Part shown: one piece after another, positions 57,178-64,000 of the stretch
Position numbering within the stretch: the first letter of the stretch is position 1
Layout: each line of letters starts with the position of its first letter
NCBI GenBank assembly: GCA_030844895.1
Contig: CM061233.1
Span: forward strand, 59,483,468-59,547,467
DNA from: Ambrosia x helenae
Taxonomy: Eukaryota; Streptophyta; Magnoliopsida; Asterales; Asteraceae
Direction of reading: 5' to 3'
DNA length: 64,000 nt
Program-made: the position numbers and the translations under genes
The notes under the pieces: generated by a model
Told to the model about the DNA's origin: nothing
Databases searched by the model: none
What the model saw: the letters and a program-made list of their open reading frames with translations, nothing else

Positions 57178-59056
57178 GATTGGTATCAGAGCCATGGTTA
57201 TAGGGAATTAGGTTATTAGAAAAATAATCTAGTCTATAACCCTAGGATTTTAACTAGTACTTGCTCATCTTATTTGCAACTCTACTTGTTTCTATTCTTT
57301 ATCTCCATCCTACTTCTTATCCCTACCTAGCCCCTATAAGAAGATCACTCTCTATCACTGGATCTACTCTTAGAGTAATAGGGCAAAATTCTCAAGTCCC
57401 AACCTGAACCGCCTTGATGATCTCGTCGAAGCTCTATATTCTAATAACGAACACGTGAAATCTGGAAGGGTGAACGCCTGTATTCTGAGTTTTCTGTCTA
57501 GGACTGGTATTGCGCATAAATCCCAATCAGACGAGGGACCCGGATGCCTACCTGGGAATTCTCGGGATAAGTGTTCACTTATAGGCTAAAGCATGTCTTC
57601 ATTATGTTATTAAAATCTGGAAGCTTTGATAAGTCCACGTTTTCGTTTATTCATTTTAATTAATGAATAAATGATTACACTCACTCTCATTAAAACTAAG
57701 CTTTCAATCTCAAAATTTTACAGTTTAAATCAATCCCATTTCAAAATCATATATAGGTTTCACAATCACACTTCATCTTACCATTTTAGCCACACGTTTG
57801 ATTATTTTCAACACCCTACCCAAATCATATTATTGCCTTTTCAACATGTTACATATTTTTAATCCTAGCATAAACTGTAACCTCATAACCTGAGTATACC
57901 CTAGTACAACACTAAAGAATTTTTAATATTGTCAAATTTCCATCACCTATAAACTATGAACAATACACATTTTTGTCAAAAGATGTCCTCAAACTTAAAT
58001 TCAAATGCTTATTCATTGGTGTAAGAAAGAATTTTCGATATAATGCTTTAATCTATTAAAAATCACTTAATAGAAGCGTGATCTTCAAAACCCATTGTCG
58101 TGTTACAAATCTCTGACTAACTGAAATAATTTGATCTAAGCTCATTTAGTATGTACTATTTAACGACTTTTGCTTTATATACAAAACCAATTTTGAAAAT
58201 AGAATCTTCCATCCACGGGGACAAAATTTAGTCTCCAAATTCCCCATTGACACCTACTTATTTTCAACTTGTTCGAACTTTTACAATTTTTGGCATTCAC
58301 CACAATCATGTTTTCTCATACGCTTGATTTTAATATTTGATTCAAACCCCAGGATACATGCTGCTAAATAATCTCCTTACCACTTGTGCCTCTTTGAAAA
58401 TCTATAAAATAAACTCTTTATTAACCATTTTCACATTCACCATCTTTCATAACCTTGATGTTACTTTGAGTTCTTCATCATCCTATCAAGAACTAAATTC
58501 ATATCCTTTACCTTCTTGAACAAGAACTTGACCTCCATGATAACCATACTGTTGAAAACTTGATTGTTTGTTGCATAAAACCTGATTCTTAGTGATACAT
58601 GAGGATTTGATTATCTACTATATTTGAACATTTGATTATTCATGATACTTGAAAACATGGAATATATTTACTATACTAGTAGAACAACACCTAGACTCAG
58701 TAACATTGTCTAGGGCAACTCAATTACAACTCGCATGCTATACTTGATACTTGTTGCATTGACAAACTTGTTTGCACGTATATATAATATGGTATTGCAA
58801 CTTATGTGTTGAACTACGAAAACAATAGTTAAACTTATTTCACAACTGGTAGAGGCTGAACTACCTGCTCAACAGTTGGTAGAGTTTTCTAATAACCTGC
58901 TCAACGATTGGTAGAGGCCATCATGCCTGCTCAACAGTCGGTAGAGGTTCTAATAATCTGCTCAATGACTGGTAGAGGCCATCGTACCTGCTCAACAATC
59001 GGTAGAGGTTCCTACTCGCCGACTGGTAGAGGTCTTTTCGCCTGCTCGATAGTTGG
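57178..59056 (+). other. G1 copy 3 internal region
   Basis: It shares the PBS-adjacent block (ATAGGGAATTAGGTTATTAG) and the GAAGGGTG...GCCTGTATTCTGAGTTTTC block with copies 1, 2 and 4. No ORF. From 58849 it becomes a minisatellite of GGTAGAGG...CCTGCTCAACAGT units of about 30-35 bases. Confidence 0.6.
58849..59056 (+). repeat. CTGCTCAACAGTTGGTAGAG minisatellite
   Basis: Six to seven diverged units of 20-40 bases alternate GGTAGAGG with CCTGCTCAAC. It ends exactly at the TGTCACACC of the following LTR. Confidence 0.7.
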
Positions 59057-60657
59057 TGTCACACCCTCAAATTTCCACTGCGGGGTTTATACCGCGAGGC
59101 GGGTGACATACCAGGATCCTATAGCCATAAGTCATATGAACGACTCTAAATGCCCAAACCATTTAGTTCGTTATTGAAAACAAGTTTTATAGATAACCAA
59201 TTATTCAAATAGTTACAGAAGCGAATTTAAAGATAATAGTTAACCATATAGTCTGCGCAAAACAACGCGCTCAAAATCATAATAGATAATTAAACATTCG
59301 AAAGTAGTTAAGTGTTCATATCCTAATGACGCTATATGATGCATGACCTACACGTGCTTCGTATCTAGTGACCTGCAAAAGCATGTATTTCGTGGGTCAA
59401 CATAAAGTTGGTGAGTTCACAAAGTAAGGTAAATAAAAGTGTAGGTTTCCCAATCCAAGAACAACAGTTAGGTTTCCCAAACCCAAAAATAGTAGTCAAT
59501 AACCAAAACCAAGAACCACTAGTTCAGCGTATGCCAAGGGTAGCTAACCCATTCATGATAACTAAACAATGATATACCGAATTGCTATTCAAACGATGCA
59601 CTCGCCCCGCGAGCTAGTTTTTGCCTCCCATCATTGCCTATCAACAATGATAAAGTCTAAGGTCGTAGTTCACGCCCGGCTCCCAGCACGTTGTGAGGTT
59701 TGTCAAACCTAATAGCGCTATCAAATAGTAACCCGCTTGCCATAACCCGGCAACTCATTCGGTAAATAGTGGAGGACTTTCATGATAGAATGCAGTTTAG
59801 TTCATCAAGGACACAGAGTGTGAAACTAGCAAAGCCCGACCCACACAAGGAGTCATAGCACCCCAAACCCGGGATGTGAAAGTAGTCCCAAACCGGACTA
59901 GAAAATAGTAGTCCCAAACCGGACTAGAAAATTTAAGTAAGTTGTCTCAAACCCGAGACGCATGTTTTTGAGAAAAGAGTAGTGAAACTCACCTGATAAG
60001 GATGCTTGTGTTCTAGTGGAGTTGAATTACGTAGCTACTATTGTCCGGACAGTTCTTGCCCTATGATTTATTAGAAGCATGGTAAATCACAAGTTTTATC
60101 ATATTGTTTGTCTACCCGACACTTGTGGACTTGGTTATTGGGTTATGTGAACCTTGGTTTCATACTTGTGATAGAGTTAGGCATCTTAACATGGGTTTAG
60201 AACATTGTTTTATTCTAGTTATTGTGAGCACATGTTCTAGCTTTGATAACATACGTTAGTTGGCAGTATCCGATTTGTTTTTATGGTTTAAAGGATAGGA
60301 ACGGTTATCTAGTGAATCAAACTTGGTTGTTTTAAGTTTATTCGAGCCTTGTATAGTTATCGCATGACTTATTTGTGAGTTTAATAACGAGTTTAAGCTA
60401 TGATCACCATGTTGTTAGCCTTAGCTTTAAACTTAAGCTAGATGAGTTTGTACTTGTGAAAACCGATCCATTGCATGGTGATCCAAGTCGTGTATAGATT
60501 CAAAGATACAAATTGGCTACTCAAGGTTATATTAAAGCCGATTGTAGTTAGTGCTAAGACAAGATCATATGAACAAACACTAAAACTAAGACAATGTGCA
60601 TATGATCTATATCCGAAAGAAATGTCGTGTGAATCATTCTTTATAAGTGTCGTGTGA
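59057..60657 (-). repeat. G2-like LTR, diverged
   Basis: It starts TGTCACACCCTCAAATTTCC and has the CGGGGTTTATACCGCGAGGC and ACCAGGATCC blocks of the G2 LTR. It also shares TTGGTGAGTTCAC and CACGCCC segments further on. There is no PBS to the left. It may be a solo LTR or a truncated 3' LTR. The right end is unclear; 60657 is simply where the next G1 LTR appears to start. No gene is seen. Confidence 0.55.
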
Positions 60658-63361
60658 TGTGACATCCGTCACCTTCGTCTTTCATCAAATTGACAAATTT
60701 AGTCTCTATACTTTTCAACGTTGGCAAATTTATTAAAAAGTGAGTTACTTTTAAATCGAAAAATTTAGACGCTTATTGAATGTGTGAAATTATAGTCGGA
60801 ACTTACCAAATACAAACTTAATTAGTTATTTGATCAGTTAAAATAAGAAGTTTAAGTTCTAAAAAGTTTGGTTTTGGTTAAAGTTAAAGTTTAGTTAGTT
60901 GGTTAAGTTTTATAAACAAAAAGTTAACAAAAAAACTTTATAATCTAACCTAGTTAAAAATGGAGGGACTAATTGTGCCAAAACTTAAACATATAAATCT
61001 GATTTTTGTTTCTCCTTCCCCTGGTCGCGTTTTTTCCGGCGAGCATGATTTCCGGCCGCCGGAATCTGCTCCGGCCACCCTAACAATCCTTTATTTTGAG
61101 TCTTCAAGCCGTTTTTATTGCACCTTCTTAAGTCTCCATCGGTTTCGGATTATAGGGTATCAATGGTATCCGTTTTAATCACGTTTATACTATCAATCAA
61201 TGATTTTTCTTTTGAAACCGTCGACTTTATTACTGGAAAGTTAAAACCAAATCATAAGTTACAAACTCGTGTTATAACCTATAAATAGACCATACCAAAA
61301 TCTTTCTGCACTCATTCACGTTCCAAATCCACTCAAAACTATCTAAAATCGCGTCTGGAAGAGCTCAGATTCGTGTGTATTGCTCGTTTTTTTAAGCTTC
61401 TTCTTCGACCATTATACGCGATGTGAGTCTATCTTTTTATTGCCATTTTGATTTGTTTTTGATGTCGAACAAAAGCCCCATGGTTTTAGTTCGTAACAGA
61501 TTCGAATGGATAATCAATTGGTATTGGGTTAAGGTTAGGGTTCTTTGGTTGAATTGGGGAAGAAGATGAGTAGGAGTAATTATATGTTAAATATTATTAA
61601 CTTACAAAGAATTCAACAAACTTAGACTTTGGTGTAGTGGTTTGTGTGGGTGTTTGCCTCAAGAACCACTCAGGTTCGAATCCCACATAAAGCACCATTT
61701 TTTTTCCTGATTTCTTTCTATTTATTATTTCATTATTTTTTCCTTTATTTTAATCAGTTAAAATTCATTTAAACTTAGAATATTCATAATAAATTCATTT
61801 TTGATCCAAAAATTATAAAAATTTAGGTGTAGCTTCTTGACACCATAAAGAAAATTTCCACACTTTTATTTTCTGGAAAATGTCTTATTATTATAATTTT
61901 ATTGAATTAAATTGTTTTAATCATATTTAATTGATTAAAAATTTATTTTTAATGATTTTTTTGAGAAATTATTTCTAATCATCATGAACTGAAATAAAAA
62001 TATTGGTTTAGAAAACACTTATTTTTATTAATTTTCCTATTTTTAATCATTTAAACATGATTTAATTTTATTAAATCAGTTTTAAATATAAATAAATTTA
62101 TAAAAATTATGAGAAAATTATTTTCATTGATTTACATCATAAAGAATCCATTTTCTATAAAAATAACATTTTTGGATCATGTCTTGTATTTTTAATCTTA
62201 TTTATGTTTAATTAGACATAATTGAACATTTATTTATTTACACTATTTAAACATCTATTTTATAAATACTTTTCTTATAAAATGGAAATGTTTTATGTTT
62301 GAAAATCTTAATTATCATTTGTTAGATCATTGTGAAACACATAATTATTTATTTATACATTTATGATTATTGTATTTATTTTAATTTAGTTAAAGTAATT
62401 AACTAAATTATTTTGTCTTAATTATTCAAGCATATTTTTATCTAAATATTCAATAGGTAATAATTATATTACGTAAACCATATTTACAAACTTTGGTATG
62501 TTATTATACAACTTTTACATTAACGCGATTTATCATAAAAACTCTAATTCCCCAAATCGACTTAGCAAACCCTAATGCCTTAGACCCTAGTTACCTTAGA
62601 CTTTTTAGACACTTCCTTATTAGTATTCTTACACATTATAGGTTGAATTCCTCGGAAGTCCCATTACTTAGCTCACGACCGCTTAAGTTGGATTAAGATC
62701 GCTTTCGCAAAAATGTGAGTATATCTTTCCCCTTTTTCATGTTTTACTCTTTTGGGGCTATTCATGTACACTATGACTAAATGTTATTCTTTCACTAAAT
62801 GCAATTCTCATGTGTGTTTGCGTTATGTTAATTTGTGTGTCTATGACTTGTCAAAATCATTAACCTTTGAGGGCCTGGCATTTCAATGAATAGTACTATG
62901 GTATATACCCTTGTGACTCTGTTGAGAGTCCTTGTCATTGCTATGTATTACATTACTACTAGCGCATACTATATATATCTGCTTTTCTTTACATAGGGTT
63001 GATTTTGAACGGATATTACTTATTACATAATTGCAAATGGTACCGCACATGAATTGCTAAACACTTTTCCTACTATATTTATTCAAACAGGGCATGCTCA
63101 CTAATACATTTTGTATTGACCAAATCATTTTTCGTACATGTTTCAGGTTCTTATGAGATTACTTCCAAGCGTTTAGAACTTAGACTTAGATTGAGATTAC
63201 TGTATCTGAGTTTAGATTGCTAGTCATAATTGTTATATTTCTTTCAATGTAATAAATTATTAAATTCAATGTATTCTAATTTACATTTCTAGTCCATGAG
63301 CTATTGAACAATCGTCACTACGTGACACCTCGATGTTTCCGCCATCGGTTGGGGTGTTACA
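60658..63361 (+). repeat. LTR of G1 copy 4
   Basis: It probably starts TGTGACATCCGTCACC and ends GGGGTGTTACA. It contains a CCGG-rich patch (61030-61078), TATAAATA at 61280-61287, a tRNA-like segment near 61630 and the conserved TAATACA/TGTATTG hairpin near 63103. The left boundary is the least certain part. Confidence 0.6.
61628..61702 (+). repeat. tRNA-like (SINE-type) segment with T-rich tail
   Basis: TGGTGTAGTGGTTT (61630-61643) and GGTTCGAATCC (61673-61683) form A and B boxes at tRNA spacing, followed by a T-run at about 61697. It resembles the two segments in the copy 3 LTR. Confidence 0.45.
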
Positions 63362-63364
63362 GAT

Positions 63365-63376
63365 TGGTATCAGAGC
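63365..63376 (+). promoter_or_regulatory. Primer binding site of G1 copy 4
   Basis: TGGTATCAGAGC lies three bases after the LTR and is complementary to the initiator tRNA-Met 3' end. Confidence 0.8.
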
Positions 63377-63559
63377 CATAGTTATAGGGAATTAGGTTAT
63401 TAGAATGCCTTTTAGCCTAGACTATAACTAAGCTTACTTTCACGAGTCCTCTCGTTTATATTTCTCTTATTTCTTATATTTTCTTTCAAGATATTTTCGT
63501 TATGATTATTTCTCGATATTTTGCTTGACGAAGAAGACACTCGTATTTCACAAACGAAA

Positions 63560-63815
63560 CGATATCATCAAGTTAGGAGTGGTATCCATACCTTGGTGAT
63601 TAGTTTCACTCTTCTTTATGTTATTTATCTTAGGTATATATCTTTGAGATAGGAGTGACATCCACACCTCAAAGAGTATTTCCTTCAAAAAGGAACTTAA
63701 CCACTAAGCCGGGAGTGATATCCTTAACTTAGTGATTGGTTTCATTCCACAATCGTTTTCAATTTTGAAATACATCTTTGAGTTAGGAGTGAAATCCACA
63801 TCTCAAGGATCTATT
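63560..63815 (+). repeat. Post-PBS hairpin array of G1 copy 4
   Basis: Stems are TCATCAAG with CTTGGTGA (63565-63600), CTTTGAG/CTCAAAG (63642-63648 with 63668-63674), CACTAAG/CTTAGTG (63702-63708 with 63728-63734) and CTTTGAG with CTCAAGG (63776-63782 with 63802-63808). All enclose loops with GGAGTGNNATCC. Differences from copy 1 keep pairing, including G-U pairs. Confidence 0.6.
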
Positions 63816-64000
63816 TTTGCATCTCGTTTTTAATCTCGCTAAAGTTTTGAAATTTACTAGTGATGGGGCACGTGCAATCTGGAAAGGGTGAGCGCCTGTA
63901 TCCTGAGTTTTCTGTCTAGGCCTGGCATTTCGCATAAATCCCAATCAGGCGAGGGACCCGTATGCCGACCTGAGAACTCTCGGGATGAGCATTCACTTAT

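Larger units (their letters stand above)
54781..59056 (+). mobile_element. G1 copy 3, truncated on the right
   Basis: One LTR (54781-57177) is followed by a PBS and about 1.9 kb of noncoding internal region that ends where a G2-like LTR begins. A PPT-like tract (AAATATGGGAGAC) directly precedes the LTR, so it has element body on both sides. The second LTR is not in place. Confidence 0.7.
60658..64000 (+). mobile_element. G1 copy 4, runs off the window
   Basis: A 2.7-kb LTR (60658-63361) is followed by a PBS and the first 640 bases of internal region. The internal part closely matches the corresponding part of copy 1 (about 12130-12780, reverse), including the hairpin array. No coding sequence is visible before the window ends. 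Confidence 0.7.

Noticed and set aside
59057..60657. Solo LTR with a target duplication
   Set aside because: GTTGG precedes the left end, but I found no CA followed by GTTGG on the right, so a solo LTR cannot be confirmed.
12785..63376. TGGTATCAGAGC sites as tRNA genes
   Set aside because: Each lies a few bases inside an LTR end and lacks a cloverleaf, so they are primer binding sites.

Overview
The window is plant nuclear DNA, very probably from a eudicot of the daisy family (Asteraceae). This rests on plant-type Ty1-copia, Ty3-gypsy, LINE, Helitron and hAT families whose protein flavours I associate with that family; it is an inference, not a database result. I see no convincing intact host gene. 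Nearly all of the 64 kb is nested transposable elements plus AT-rich intergenic DNA.

Layout. 1-5290: a hAT-like repeat remnant split by a minus-strand Helitron (1153-2592), then a SANT/Myb-like pseudogene (3913-4437) and an unrecognised coding-like scrap. 5291-29070: a non-autonomous Ty3-gypsy element in minus orientation (called G1, copy 1). Its left LTR holds a Tat-lineage fragment with an antisense ORF (6271-7921). Its right LTR is split by a 15.3-kb Ty1-copia element of Sirevirus type (13180-28466) with a 5-bp target duplication and two LTRs in which I saw no difference. 29071-34805: a LINE fragment, a hAT element, a Helitron with a Rep-helicase scrap, and unassigned DNA. 34806-42950: a Ty3-gypsy chromovirus (called G2, minus strand) with a perfect 5-bp target duplication, three frameshifts and a deleted 3' end. 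42951-45005: a copia solo-LTR region and a minisatellite. 45006-50706: G1 copy 2. 51249-51458: a 210-bp hAT MITE. 53710-54437: a second copy of the larger hAT family. 54781-64000: G1 copies 3 and 4 separated by a G2-like LTR.

How the parts work together. The copia element has a large Gag with two zinc knuckles, Pol in the same frame after one TAA, and a third ORF in the envelope position. A canonical phase-0 intron candidate (18262-18429) would remove the gag stop and fuse Gag to Pol. A similar acceptor sits directly before the ATG of ORF3. The element carries a nonsense codon inside RT and a frameshift near the end of ORF3, so this copy is probably not autonomous. G1 elements have LTRs, PBS and PPT but no coding capacity and must have been mobilised in trans.

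The most unusual signal is non-coding. The unrelated copia and G2 elements share arrays of short inverted repeats with a TTCG/CGAA core. The flanking stem bases covary (ATTCG/CGAAT, CTTCG/CGAAG, GTTCG/CGAAC), and in each case the array lies directly upstream of a TATA box. The G1 elements carry a different hairpin array downstream of the PBS, with a conserved loop and covarying stems. A Tat LTR and the G1 copy 2 LTRs also pack short repeated motifs upstream of TATA.
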